Source: Dysgonomonas gadei ATCC BAA-286
GTDB taxonomy: Bacteria > Bacteroidota > Bacteroidia > Bacteroidales > Dysgonomonadaceae
Length of the DNA stretch: 64,000 nt
Assembly (NCBI RefSeq): GCF_000213555.1
Contig: NZ_GL891992.1
Location: 33,962-97,961, forward strand
Direction of reading: 5' to 3'
Part shown: positions 16,648-25,645 of the stretch, in pieces
Numbering within the stretch: the stretch's first letter is position 1
How the letters are laid out: each line of letters starts with the position of its first letter
Notes under the pieces: generated by a model
What the model was told of the DNA's origin: nothing
Seen by the model: the letters and a program-made list of their open reading frames with translations, nothing else
The model's database searches: none
Program-made: the position numbers and the translations under genes

Positions 16648-17529
16648 ATGCAACTAATCGACGGAAAAGCCATTTCGGCGCAGATGAAAGAGGAAATAGC
16701 AGCAGAAGTAGCGCAAATAAAGGCGGCAGGAGGAAAAACACCACATCTGGCCGCTGTGCTTGTCGGACACGATGGTGGCAGCGAAACCTATGTAGCCAGT
16801 AAAGTACGGACATGCGAGGAGGTCGGATTTAAATCATCCCTTATCCGCTTCGAAGACAATGTCAGTGAAGAGGATTTACTAGCCTGCGTCGATAAGTTGA
16901 ACAATGATGCTGATGTGGATGGCTTTATAGTTCAACTCCCTCTGCCAAAGCATATTTCGGAGCAGAAAGTGATTGAGGCAATAGATTACCGGAAAGATGT
17001 GGATGGCTTTCACCCTATCAATGTAGGACGCATGTCCATCGGTTTGCCTTGCTTTCTTTCGGCTACTCCGGCAGGCATATTGGAACTGTTGAAAAGATAC
17101 GAGATACCAACTCAGGGGAAACATTCCGTTGTTCTTGGCCGTAGCAATATAGTAGGTAAGCCTGTAGCCAATCTTATGATGCAGAAGGGTTATCCGGGCG
17201 ACGCCACCGTAACGGTCTGCCACAGCCGTACGCCAAACATCAAGGAAGTATGCCAGAGCGCCGATATTATCATTGCCGCCCTTGGTGTTCCTGAATTCCT
17301 CAAAGGTGATATGGTCAAAGAAGGTGTTGTTGTTATAGATGTAGGTACAACCCGCGTGCCATCTACCGAGACAAAATCGGGCTTCAGGCTGAAAGGTGAT
17401 GTAGCTTTCGATGAAGTTGCGCATAAAGCATCTTATATCACCCCCGTTCCCGGAGGCGTAGGACCTATGACCATTATCTCATTGATGCGGAACACATTGC
17501 TGGCAGGAAAGAAAGAAATATATGGCTAA
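16648..17529 (+). CDS. folD: Methylenetetrahydrofolate dehydrogenase/cyclohydrolase
   Basis: This 293-residue cytosolic enzyme interconverts 5,10-methylene-, methenyl- and 10-formyl-tetrahydrofolate with NADP. The catalytic Y-V-A-S-K motif (Tyr48, Lys52), the substrate motif V-Q-L-P-L-P, and the nucleotide-binding V-L-G-R-S-N-I-V-G-K-P segment are intact, as is the C-terminal P-G-G-V-G-P-M-T signature. Full length for the family. It starts 116 nt after mrp and is closed by a strong hairpin. Confidence 0.96.
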   Translation: MQLIDGKAISAQMKEEIAAEVAQIKAAGGKTPHLAAVLVGHDGGSETYVASKVRTCEEVGFKSSLIRFEDNVSEEDLLACVDKLNNDADVDGFIVQLPLPKHISEQKVIEAIDYRKDVDGFHPINVGRMSIGLPCFLSATPAGILELLKRYEIPTQGKHSVVLGRSNIVGKPVANLMMQKGYPGDATVTVCHSRTPNIKEVCQSADIIIAALGVPEFLKGDMVKEGVVVIDVGTTRVPSTETKSGFRLKGDVAFDEVAHKASYITPVPGGVGPMTIISLMRNTLLAGKKEIYG

Positions 17530-17534
17530 AAATA

Positions 17535-17571
17535 AAATATCACTGTAAATTACTTATTTACAGTGATATTT
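17535..17571. terminator. Bidirectional terminator between folD and tRNA-Arg
   Basis: AAATATCACTGTAAAT pairs perfectly with ATTTACAGTGATATTT, with a 5-nt loop. It starts 6 nt after the folD stop and serves the convergent tRNA on the minus strand as well. Confidence 0.85.
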
Positions 17572-17579
17572 ACACTCTG

Positions 17580-17651
17580 TGACCCTGGCGGGAATCGAAC
17601 CCACAGCTAAGGAACCGGAATCCTTTATTTTATCCATTAAACTACAGGGCC
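17580..17651 (-). tRNA. tRNA-Arg (anticodon CCG)
   Basis: On the minus strand the acceptor GGCCCTG pairs with CAGGGTC, with A as discriminator base. The anticodon stem AAGGA/TCCTT holds the loop TTCCGGT, giving anticodon CCG, and the T-arm contains GGTTCGATTCC. It decodes the arginine codon CGG. CCA is not encoded. Confidence 0.92.
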
Positions 17652-17735
17652 ATTCATTGGCGACACAAAAATATAAAAATATTCTCAGCTTTTATATTAT
17701 AACCCATAAAACAATTCGGAAACGGGGCTGAAACT

Positions 17736-19556
17736 TCATCTCTCCCCTAAATCCATATACATATTCTGGAAAAATGCCTTTGCGCTCTTTTCCAGTTCAA
17801 CATTCCCTGATTGGTGAATAATCTCCTGCCTGTCATTATCATAAGTAACTGTCCCTGTCGAATCTGTCATACAAAAACCATTTACATAAGAGTAAAAAGC
17901 AAACTTGCGACTATTCGGATTCAACATATCTGCACTAAATCTAAAGTCAGTGTGTCTTAAGTTTAACTGAGACAGTAAAGTAGCCGCCAGATCGTTCTGC
18001 GAACCAAAATCAGATACAACCCTTGGTTCTTTCACAGCCCCACCAAGCCAAATCATAGGAATATGAAATCGTCTGGGATCGCTATTGTTCAGACCACCGG
18101 GATATGACTGCATCGCATGGTCTGCAATAAATATAAGGAGTGTATTATCCCATAAGGCTGTTGATTTCAGCCGTTCAACAAAGCTACCTAAACATTCGTC
18201 CGTATATGATACTGCATTCAGGAAAGGCTCTCCAAACTTATGTACAGGAACATCAAATGGCTCATGGCTGCTAAGTGTCAATACTGTCTTCATAAACGGT
18301 GTTTCTTGCTTCTGAGTCGTTATATCTTTATACGCCCTGTCAATAAGAAATTTATCCGGCGCTCCCCATTTAGTCATTCGCTCATTTAGCGGAAAATCTT
18401 TATCCGAAACGACTTCTTTAATCGCACAGGCTCCAACAAAATACGACCGCATATTTGCAAAGTCGGCATCGCCCCCGTAATAAAATGAAAGGTTCTCATA
18501 CCCTGCCTGTTTCAATGTTCTTGGAATAGTAGGCAGATTCTCCGTTTTTTGCGGATACTTCATAATGGCAACCGTTGGATGTGCGGGATAACCACTGAGA
18601 ACGGAAACCAACCCTCTGTCGGTTCTGAAACTATTCGCATAAAAATTATCAAATAAGATACCCTCTTTTGCAAAACGGCTCATATTAGGCGCAATGACAG
18701 AGTCCAAGGCCGCTTCAGCAGAAAAACTCTCTAGTATAAATAATATTATGTTGGGCCGGTCGGTATTCAGTAATTGCGGAATACTGTCTGCAGGCGGTTG
18801 TATCATTAGTGTATCAAAAATAGCCGTAGCTTCGGTCTTATCATAAAACTGGTATTGCGAGCCGAAGTTATCCGATTTGAAGAAAGAATACATCAAATTG
18901 AACTGAGGATTGATCGCCGCATGATTAAGAAACATATTATCACTGAAATAGGCTTTCCCTACATTCATTGTTGAAACGGTCACCCCTCCTCGTATTGGTA
19001 AGAATAAGGCCGCAGTCAAAAGTATCATAACCAGACAAGCCTTCCATATAGATTTAGGTACGGTTAATTTTAATATCTGCTTACGGATTATAAACACATA
19101 ACCAATGTATACAATCAGACTAAACACTATTGCAGCCAAAAATCCCATAATAATTTCCAGAGCGGAAGCGCTTGCAAAAGTTTCTTTCGGCTTTTGTAAA
19201 TAAAGGAATACAGTAGAATCGAAATGGAAACCCCAATACGGATATACAACAAGGTCAACTACTGCTATAACTACTACCAGAGAAAGAATTATTCCAAAGT
19301 ATACATTGAATACCTTAGCTATGACCTTAGGTTCGATCCAGATGGAAAAAATAAGTATAAGTGCCGGGATGGCTGCAAGGTATCCGCTCATAGACATATC
19401 GAGCGGTAAGCCGTGATACAACACCTGAAAGATTTCAGAAGATGTAATCCCTCCTCCGGCAGAAGAATGCATCAACATGAAAGCCAGCTTCTCTATACAA
19501 AATATAAATATAAAATAGACAAATATGGTGATGAGAAGTAATATCCTTTGTTTCAT
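17736..19556 (-). CDS. LTA synthase-like sulfatase-fold membrane transferase
   Basis: The 606-residue protein has five N-terminal membrane helices (about 7-29, 57-75, 85-105, 136-158, 172-187) and a large periplasmic domain of the alkaline-phosphatase/sulfatase fold. The metal-binding L-E-S-F-S motif (Glu276), the nucleophile Thr312 in F-R-T-D-R-G and the I-A-D-H-A motif are visible. Relatives transfer phosphoglycerol or phosphoethanolamine groups to cell-envelope glycans or lipids. Gram-negative Bacteroidetes have no lipoteichoic acid, so an envelope decoration role (for example on lipid A or a capsule) is more likely. Single gene, divergent from exbD. Confidence 0.88.
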   Translation of the reverse strand: MKQRILLLITIFVYFIFIFCIEKLAFMLMHSSAGGGITSSEIFQVLYHGLPLDMSMSGYLAAIPALILIFSIWIEPKVIAKVFNVYFGIILSLVVVIAVVDLVVYPYWGFHFDSTVFLYLQKPKETFASASALEIIMGFLAAIVFSLIVYIGYVFIIRKQILKLTVPKSIWKACLVMILLTAALFLPIRGGVTVSTMNVGKAYFSDNMFLNHAAINPQFNLMYSFFKSDNFGSQYQFYDKTEATAIFDTLMIQPPADSIPQLLNTDRPNIILFILESFSAEAALDSVIAPNMSRFAKEGILFDNFYANSFRTDRGLVSVLSGYPAHPTVAIMKYPQKTENLPTIPRTLKQAGYENLSFYYGGDADFANMRSYFVGACAIKEVVSDKDFPLNERMTKWGAPDKFLIDRAYKDITTQKQETPFMKTVLTLSSHEPFDVPVHKFGEPFLNAVSYTDECLGSFVERLKSTALWDNTLLIFIADHAMQSYPGGLNNSDPRRFHIPMIWLGGAVKEPRVVSDFGSQNDLAATLLSQLNLRHTDFRFSADMLNPNSRKFAFYSYVNGFCMTDSTGTVTYDNDRQEIIHQSGNVELEKSAKAFFQNMYMDLGER

Positions 19557-19587
19557 TAGCTTAAGTATATATTTATATTATGAATAT

Positions 19588-19675
19588 AAGAAGGTATTTA
19601 ATGCAAAATTATTTTATCGTAACTAATTATTGTTGTTTTAGATACGAAAGAATAAACAGGTCTACGACCTTAGTT
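19588..19675 (+). repeat. Leader element, copy 1 (upstream of exbD)
   Basis: About 85 nt closely similar to 29328-29417 and, on the other strand, to 62055-62140. It contains ATG at 19601, whose frame begins M-Q-N-Y-F-I-V-T-N-Y-C-C-F, and ends in the palindrome AGGTC-TAC-GACCT at 19658-19670. The frame stays open into exbD. All three copies point toward the start of a membrane-protein gene. Confidence 0.8.
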
Positions 19676-19822
19676 AGAAAGATTGACAGGGCTGCTACTG
19701 ACCGCTTACAAAACACAAAGATAAAATATATCGGAAAAAAGTACAGTCCTTTTATGGAATTTCAACACAATATTGCTCTATTAAGTAAAAATAGAAGTTT
19801 AATCCTTAAAAAATCAAATATT

Positions 19823-20455
19823 ATGGCTAGTATAGATACCAACAGTGGAGGAAAGGACAAAAAAGGAAAACCTCAACGAAGAACTTTAAGAGTGGATTTC
19901 ACCCCGATGGTGGATATGAATATGCTACTTATTACATTTTTCATGTTTTGCACCACCCTCAGTATACCACAAGTAATGGACATTGCAATGCCTGCACCAA
20001 CAGGGGAGATAAAAATTCCCGGATCAAAATCTGTTACTGTTATCCTGGGAGAACAGGACAAAATCTACTATTATGCAGACGTAGCCAATTACGAAGATTA
20101 TACATCGCTAAAGGAAACCAATTATATGGGACTACGGCAGATGCTTCTGGAACGGAACAGCTTTGTAGCGTCCAAGATACAAGATTTGAAAAAGAAATAT
20201 TACAGGAAAGAAATAAATGAAAACCAGCTGAAAAGCCTGATCTCTGAAGTAAAGAAGTCTGATGAAGGACTTAATGTTGTTATTAAAGCGACTAAAGACT
20301 CCAATTATAAAAATCTGGTGGATGCTCTCGACGAAATGCAAATATGCGGGGTTGATAAATACACTATCGTCGATTTGCAAGAAGGGGATAAGTTCCTGAT
20401 GGAGAATCTCAAAACAAAAGGCAGCTTAACCGCAATGGCAGAAAGGCCTAAATAA
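19823..20455 (+). CDS. ExbD/TolR-family biopolymer transport protein
   Basis: The 210-residue protein has one membrane helix after a short cytoplasmic tail. The proton-path residue Asp31 lies in F-T-P-M-V-D-M-N-M-L-L, the ExbD signature, and the remainder is periplasmic. ExbD works with ExbB to power TonB at the outer membrane. It carries an unusual approximately 70-residue insertion with charged K-x-K-K-Y-Y sequence in the periplasmic domain (about residues 80-150). I start at ATG 19823 (M-A-S-I-D-T) because the upstream in-frame extension belongs to a repeated leader element. No exbB or tonB lies next to it. Confidence 0.85.
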   Translation: MASIDTNSGGKDKKGKPQRRTLRVDFTPMVDMNMLLITFFMFCTTLSIPQVMDIAMPAPTGEIKIPGSKSVTVILGEQDKIYYYADVANYEDYTSLKETNYMGLRQMLLERNSFVASKIQDLKKKYYRKEINENQLKSLISEVKKSDEGLNVVIKATKDSNYKNLVDALDEMQICGVDKYTIVDLQEGDKFLMENLKTKGSLTAMAERPK

Positions 20456-20485
20456 GTAACAATCTTCACACATTCATATAAATAG

Positions 20486-20522
20486 GGAAAAGCCGGCGAC
20501 TAATATAGTTTCCGGCTTTTCC
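20486..20522. terminator. Bidirectional terminator between exbD and the activase gene
   Basis: GGAAAAGCCGG and CCGGCTTTTCC form an 11-bp perfect stem with a 15-nt loop. It lies between two converging genes and can serve both. Confidence 0.85.
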
Positions 20523-20548
20523 TCAAATTATATATGGATAGTTGATCT

Positions 20549-23500
20549 CTAAATCATAAAATGCAGGCGGTTCTGCAAATTCACTTCGGCTATACCTCCA
20601 TCAATGTCCAGATATAGGATATTCATATTCGGATAAATTTCCTTGATTCGCTTTTCCACTCCTTTGGCTACAATATGGTTAGCAATACAACCAAATGGCT
20701 GCAGGCATACGACCTTATTCACACCCTTACGGGCATAATGGGCAATCTCGCCCGGTATCAACCAGCCTTCTCCAAACTGATTGGAAAGGTTGAGAACTTC
20801 GGATGCTGCTTCTGCTTTGGCATATATGGATTCTGAGGCTTCATAGAATTTAAATTTGCTCAGAATCTTTTCCGATTTCTTTACCTTACCATTGATATAC
20901 CACCAGATCAGAGGTTTCAAAGTTTTTGAGAAAATTGTTTCCTCAGCCAGTCCATTCTCTACATTCACCTTACTATTCACAAAGAACTGCATCAGGAAGT
21001 CGAGAAGCGGAGGCGTAGAAACCTCTACATTCTTAGAGCGAAGCCACTCCGAGATATTTGCCTGCGCATAATTATTATACTTTACAAAGATTTCCCCGAT
21101 AAGGCCTACTTTAGAATACTCTTTGTCAAAAATCGGTATATTATTAAAATCCTCTACTGCTTCCTTCAATAGGCGGAACAATGTTTTCACATCTTTTGCC
21201 CTAACGGCGTCTATCCCTCGTTCGATATAGAAGTTAAACACTTCCTGCGAAGCACCTTCTTTCTTTTCCCTGACGGATATAGCCCCATGCATTTGCTGCA
21301 AGCCATCACCATAGAGCACCAGTGGAATAGCCAGTTTCGCAATCTTTTTCCATTCCAGTGTAAACTCACTTTCTCCGTTTTGATAGGTATCTCCCGAACT
21401 TAATGCGATAACGGGAATATCGTTAAACCCGGCATTTTGCAGTCCTGTCTTGATTTGCGCAATATAATTAGTTGCCCGGCATTGCCCACCGGTTTGGGTT
21501 ATTGCCAGAACAATATCTTTCACATCGTAATTTCCGGATTGCAAGGTGCTTATAATATCACCAAGAACAAGAGTCGACGGATAACAAACTTCATTATTGC
21601 CATACATCAAACCCAGATCGGCGGATAGTTTATTCGATTTCGGCAGGTTTTCCACCTTTAAACCTAGTATTTCACCCAATGCCGGAGCAAACGGAGATAT
21701 AAAATCGCATAACCACGGTATAAGGATTGTTTTATTGCCGTCCTTCGCCTTTTTGTACGGGACAGAATAACCCTTGTATTCCTGAGCAGTAGTTACATCA
21801 AAAGACTTTACTGCTTTCAATGACTCTACTAAAGAACGAAGACGCAAACGGATAGAACCCGGACTGGCAATTTCGTCAATACGAAGCACTGTTATATTTT
21901 TACCAACGGCCTTCAGTATATCCCGTGTCTCATCCATAAAGAAAGAATCGGGACCACATCCGAATGAATTCAGCTGTATCAGTTGCACATTCTGAGGCAG
22001 TTTAGCTACTTCCATAGCAGCCTGTACCACGCGGTTAGGGTACGACCATTGGGATATGATATTCAGTTTCCCGAAGCCATGACTTTCGGGTTTGCGAAAG
22101 ACATCATCCGTCAGTACGATAACCCCGAGGTCGGAGAGGATTTGCCCTACTTTCTGATGTATCAGAGGGTCGGTATGATATGGGCGGCCTGCAACAACAA
22201 ATATCAGCTCTCCTGTTTCTATAGCCTTATCCAGCAATTCTTTCTGATAACCATATAACTCCTGCTTCAATCCGTTCTTTACCTCCAATGCTTTTAAGAA
22301 AGCTTTCTCGAAAGCAGATTTGGATACGCCGAGACCTGATAAGTAATTGAAACAGCCTTTCGCCAAAGCTTTATCACTACTGAAAGTAATCACAGGCTCA
22401 TCGAATGGAATACCATGACGGCCCGATGGATCGATAGAGCTTTGAATCACATCAGGGTAACCACTCACAACAGGGCAGTTAAATGAGTTGGACGCTTGTC
22501 CGAATTCTTTTTCTTCCTTTGGTACTATCGGATAAAATATCCTGTCTACTTTTTGCTCTATCAAAGCAAGGATATGACCATGTACCAGTTTAGCCGGGAA
22601 ACATATATTGTCGGACATCACCCCTCCTACCCCTTTCTGATAAAGAGGGAATGTAGATTCGGGCGATAAACGGACATTAAATCCGCACTCTGACAACAAT
22701 GTATGCCAGAACGGATAATTATCGAACATGTTCAGTACACGAGGGATACCGATAGTTTTTCCTTTTTCTATATTGTCCGCATTAACCGGACGTGCGAAAA
22801 GTATCTCGTTTTTCTTGTCAAAAGCATTATATCCGGCTTTTCGGTCATTGCTTTTATTGTAAAATACCTTTTCGCATTTATTACCTGCATAGCTGATATT
22901 TCCATTGTTAAATTTGAACCGAAGTACCGAACAAAGATTTGTACAACCCTTACAGGTCAGTTCTTTCGAGTCTATCGTACTTACATCGAACAGAGCCTCC
23001 TCCCCTGCAAAAGCAGTTTCTTCCTGTCCCTTCTGCCAAAGGCGTTGCGAATATAGAGCAGCCCCCAATGCCCCCATCAGTTCGGGATGATCGGTAGAAC
23101 TTACTGTTTTACCCGACAACAATTCCAAAGCTCGATAAACAGCATCGTTGCGGAACGTTCCCCCCTGCACCACAATATGGTCGCCTAACTGATTCAGATT
23201 GGATATTTTCAATACTTTAAACAAGCAATTCTTTACCACAGAATAAGCCAGTCCTGCGGCGATATCGTCATTGCCTGCATTCTCGCGAAGCGACTGCTTC
23301 ACTTTCGAGTTCATAAAGACTGTACAGCGTGAACCCAAATCGCTCGGAAATCTTGCAAGACAGGCAGCACGGGTAAAGTCCGCCAGTTCCATATTCATAG
23401 TAGTTGCAAAATTCTGTAAAAAAGAACCACAACCGGCCGAACAAGCCTCGTTCAGTTCTATATTTGATATCAGCCCGTTACTGATAAATATCGACTTTAT

Positions 23501-24796
23501 ATCCTGCCCGCCGATGTCGAGCACGAAGGATACATCAGGGTCTACATATTGCGCCCCCGAAAGATGAGCAATAGTTTCCACTATACCATAATCGAGTCCG
23601 AGTGCAGACTTCATCAGGTCTTCGCCATACCCGGTAGCCGCCGAAGACAGGAATTTTACTGTAACACCCTTTTCTTCAGCTTCTTTATAGAACAACTCCA
23701 ACCCCTCCATCACTTTCTTGAGAGGGTTACCTTCGTTATTTCCGTAGAATTTATAGATAATATTCGCATCGGTATCCATTATTACCACTTTTGAGGTTGT
23801 GGAACCCGAATCGATACCTAAGAAGCATTCTACATACTTTTCTTCACCCAATGCTCTAAACTGCAGAGTCTTTACATTGCGGTTAGCATCCCATTCTATA
23901 TACTCCAGTTCGTCTTTGAACAGAGCCGGCAACGCTTCACTGTGGTTAGACGAAGTGGACTCATTGAGCTTCTCGATCAGACAATTTAATTCAAAAGATT
24001 TTGCGCCATCTTCTTCATATAAAGCAGCTCCCCAGGCAGGGAAAAATTCTCCATTCTCAGGTACAATAATATCCGAAGCCTCAATTTTCAATACATCGCG
24101 GAAAGAATTACGAAGGGCAGGGATAAATGTTAATGGGCCGCCGATACATATCACTTTAGGCACTACATCGCATCCACGGGCAAGTGTTGTAACCGACTGC
24201 AAGGCTACAGCATGCAAGATAGAAGCAGAAATATCCGAAACAGGGATATTACGGCTTATCAGGTTCTGCACATCTGTTTTGGCAAATACGCCACAACGTG
24301 ATGCTATGGGGTATATCTTATCATAAGTCAAAGCCTTTTCGCCCAGTTCATTTACCGATATATTCATCAGGCTGGCCATCTGGTCGATAAATGCACCTGT
24401 CCCTCCGGCACAACTTCCATTCATACGGATATCGGGATGACGGCCTTCACTAAAGAACACCATCTTAGCATCTTCTCCACCCAGATCGATAAGTGTATGG
24501 GCGGCAGGATAAACATTCTTTACTACCTCAACGGCAGCAACTACTTCCTGTACAAAGGGTATCCCTACACGCTCTCCGATACCCATACCGGCCGAACCTG
24601 AAATATTAATATTAAATATAGTATCGGGATATAACTCTACAACTTTTTGCAGTTCTGTTACAAGTGTTTGTTGTATATTAGCCTGATGACGACAATAGGA
24701 TTTGTGTATAATTTGTTGATTATTATCCAAAACGACAATCTTCACAGTTGTCGAACCTACGTCAACTCCCATTTTATATTGTTGTCTTTTATTCAT
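20549..24796 (-). CDS. Giant 2-hydroxyacyl-CoA dehydratase activase-related protein (double BadF/BcrA ATPase + DUF2229)
   Basis: The 1415-residue protein carries two ASKHA ATPase domains. The first begins V-D-V-G-S-T-T near residue 11 and the second I-D-S-G-S-T-T near residue 322. Each keeps the pair of cysteines that hold the [4Fe-4S] cluster in HgdC-type activators (S-C-A-G-G-T-G and S-R-C-G-V-F; A-C-S-A-G-C-G and S-R-C-T-V-F). A further Cys motif C-K-G-C-T-N-L-C lies near residue 613. After it comes a DUF2229/HgdB-like region with more cysteines (F-G-C-G-P-D-S-F). The family is ATP-driven and reductive; the substrate is unknown. It follows a TetR gene after 13 nt. Confidence 0.88.
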   Translation of the reverse strand: MNKRQQYKMGVDVGSTTVKIVVLDNNQQIIHKSYCRHQANIQQTLVTELQKVVELYPDTIFNINISGSAGMGIGERVGIPFVQEVVAAVEVVKNVYPAAHTLIDLGGEDAKMVFFSEGRHPDIRMNGSCAGGTGAFIDQMASLMNISVNELGEKALTYDKIYPIASRCGVFAKTDVQNLISRNIPVSDISASILHAVALQSVTTLARGCDVVPKVICIGGPLTFIPALRNSFRDVLKIEASDIIVPENGEFFPAWGAALYEEDGAKSFELNCLIEKLNESTSSNHSEALPALFKDELEYIEWDANRNVKTLQFRALGEEKYVECFLGIDSGSTTSKVVIMDTDANIIYKFYGNNEGNPLKKVMEGLELFYKEAEEKGVTVKFLSSAATGYGEDLMKSALGLDYGIVETIAHLSGAQYVDPDVSFVLDIGGQDIKSIFISNGLISNIELNEACSAGCGSFLQNFATTMNMELADFTRAACLARFPSDLGSRCTVFMNSKVKQSLRENAGNDDIAAGLAYSVVKNCLFKVLKISNLNQLGDHIVVQGGTFRNDAVYRALELLSGKTVSSTDHPELMGALGAALYSQRLWQKGQEETAFAGEEALFDVSTIDSKELTCKGCTNLCSVLRFKFNNGNISYAGNKCEKVFYNKSNDRKAGYNAFDKKNEILFARPVNADNIEKGKTIGIPRVLNMFDNYPFWHTLLSECGFNVRLSPESTFPLYQKGVGGVMSDNICFPAKLVHGHILALIEQKVDRIFYPIVPKEEKEFGQASNSFNCPVVSGYPDVIQSSIDPSGRHGIPFDEPVITFSSDKALAKGCFNYLSGLGVSKSAFEKAFLKALEVKNGLKQELYGYQKELLDKAIETGELIFVVAGRPYHTDPLIHQKVGQILSDLGVIVLTDDVFRKPESHGFGKLNIISQWSYPNRVVQAAMEVAKLPQNVQLIQLNSFGCGPDSFFMDETRDILKAVGKNITVLRIDEIASPGSIRLRLRSLVESLKAVKSFDVTTAQEYKGYSVPYKKAKDGNKTILIPWLCDFISPFAPALGEILGLKVENLPKSNKLSADLGLMYGNNEVCYPSTLVLGDIISTLQSGNYDVKDIVLAITQTGGQCRATNYIAQIKTGLQNAGFNDIPVIALSSGDTYQNGESEFTLEWKKIAKLAIPLVLYGDGLQQMHGAISVREKKEGASQEVFNFYIERGIDAVRAKDVKTLFRLLKEAVEDFNNIPIFDKEYSKVGLIGEIFVKYNNYAQANISEWLRSKNVEVSTPPLLDFLMQFFVNSKVNVENGLAEETIFSKTLKPLIWWYINGKVKKSEKILSKFKFYEASESIYAKAEAASEVLNLSNQFGEGWLIPGEIAHYARKGVNKVVCLQPFGCIANHIVAKGVEKRIKEIYPNMNILYLDIDGGIAEVNLQNRLHFMI

Positions 24797-24809
24797 ATTA
24801 TAATGTAGT

Positions 24810-25451
24810 TTAGTTTTTTTTGAACTCTTTATCGCACGGTTTCAATGCGTTTATCGTAAATTCTATTACATATTTCTCATGATTGGCAATCAATTCATCA
24901 TATATATTGCGGGGAATTTCCATCAATGTCATAGCCAGATTTCCAAACATAAAAGGGAACATACACAGCGATAATATATTCAGTAAAAAATCGGCGGCAG
25001 GAGTCTCTCTTATCGTACCTTTTTTGATCTCTTCCTCTATGCGTTCCTCAACCTTACTGAAAGATATATATGGATTACGAGCTTTAATCCTGTTAGTCAG
25101 GCCGGCAGGATTAAGGCTTACTTCATTCAGTATAAACGCCGCAATTTGCGGATATTCGAAAAGGATTTCATAGTAAGTATGTATCCAGGTTTCGATAAGT
25201 TCAAAAAATGGCAGGTCAGATGTTATCGTTTCAAATATCCTTTTTGTGAATACATCGAGGGCATCTTCAAATATGATCTCAAATAAATTATATTTCGATT
25301 GGAAATAATAATTTACCATGGCCACATTCGTGCCCGAGGCCTTTGCTATATCCCTGACACTGGTTCCCTTAAAACCATTTTTGATAAAAAGCACTTGTGC
25401 CTCTTTAAGAATTCGTTTCCTTACTTCCGAAGAATCTTCATTATTAAACAT
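24810..25451 (-). CDS. TetR-family regulator of the activase gene
   Basis: This 213-residue protein has an N-terminal helix-turn-helix (about residues 27-50: V-R-D-I-A-K-A-S-G-T-N, then V-N-Y-Y-F-Q-S-K-Y-N-L-F), diagnostic of TetR repressors, and a helical ligand-binding domain. It is the first gene of a two-gene operon with the large activase. Two near-identical palindromes in its promoter (25457-25472 and 25499-25514) are probable operators, so it probably represses its own operon. The ligand is unknown; an acyl-CoA is a reasonable guess from the neighbour. Confidence 0.9.
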   Translation of the reverse strand: MFNNEDSSEVRKRILKEAQVLFIKNGFKGTSVRDIAKASGTNVAMVNYYFQSKYNLFEIIFEDALDVFTKRIFETITSDLPFFELIETWIHTYYEILFEYPQIAAFILNEVSLNPAGLTNRIKARNPYISFSKVEERIEEEIKKGTIRETPAADFLLNILSLCMFPFMFGNLAMTLMEIPRNIYDELIANHEKYVIEFTINALKPCDKEFKKN

Positions 25452-25456
25452 GTGTT

Positions 25457-25514
25457 CTAAACGATTGTTTAGTTACAAAAATAAAAAAGATTATCGGACT
25501 AAACAAGTGTTTAA
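25457..25514 (-). promoter_or_regulatory. Promoter with two TetR operator palindromes
   Basis: CTAAAC-GATT-GTTTAG (25457-25472) is a perfect inverted repeat; CTAAAC-AAGT-GTTTAA (25499-25514) repeats it with one change, centred 42 nt away. Between them lies a minus-strand -7 element TATTTTTG (complement of 25476-25483). The inner palindrome would cover the transcription start and the outer one the -33 area, a classic layout for autorepression. Confidence 0.7.
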
Positions 25515-25645
25515 GTATTCAATAGTATTTTAATACAATAATTTAGAACTTGAATAAATGCAACATTAAACATCTATGTTTATCATTCTTTCAGGAAAAA
25601 TGACTTAATTGCGGCGAATAATTATATCTGTAAAAATTACCTGAC

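Noticed and set aside
19580..19822. N-terminal 81-codon extension of exbD
   Set aside because: It is open in frame, but ExbD homology begins at 19823 and most of the extension is the repeated leader element, so I treat it as upstream sequence.
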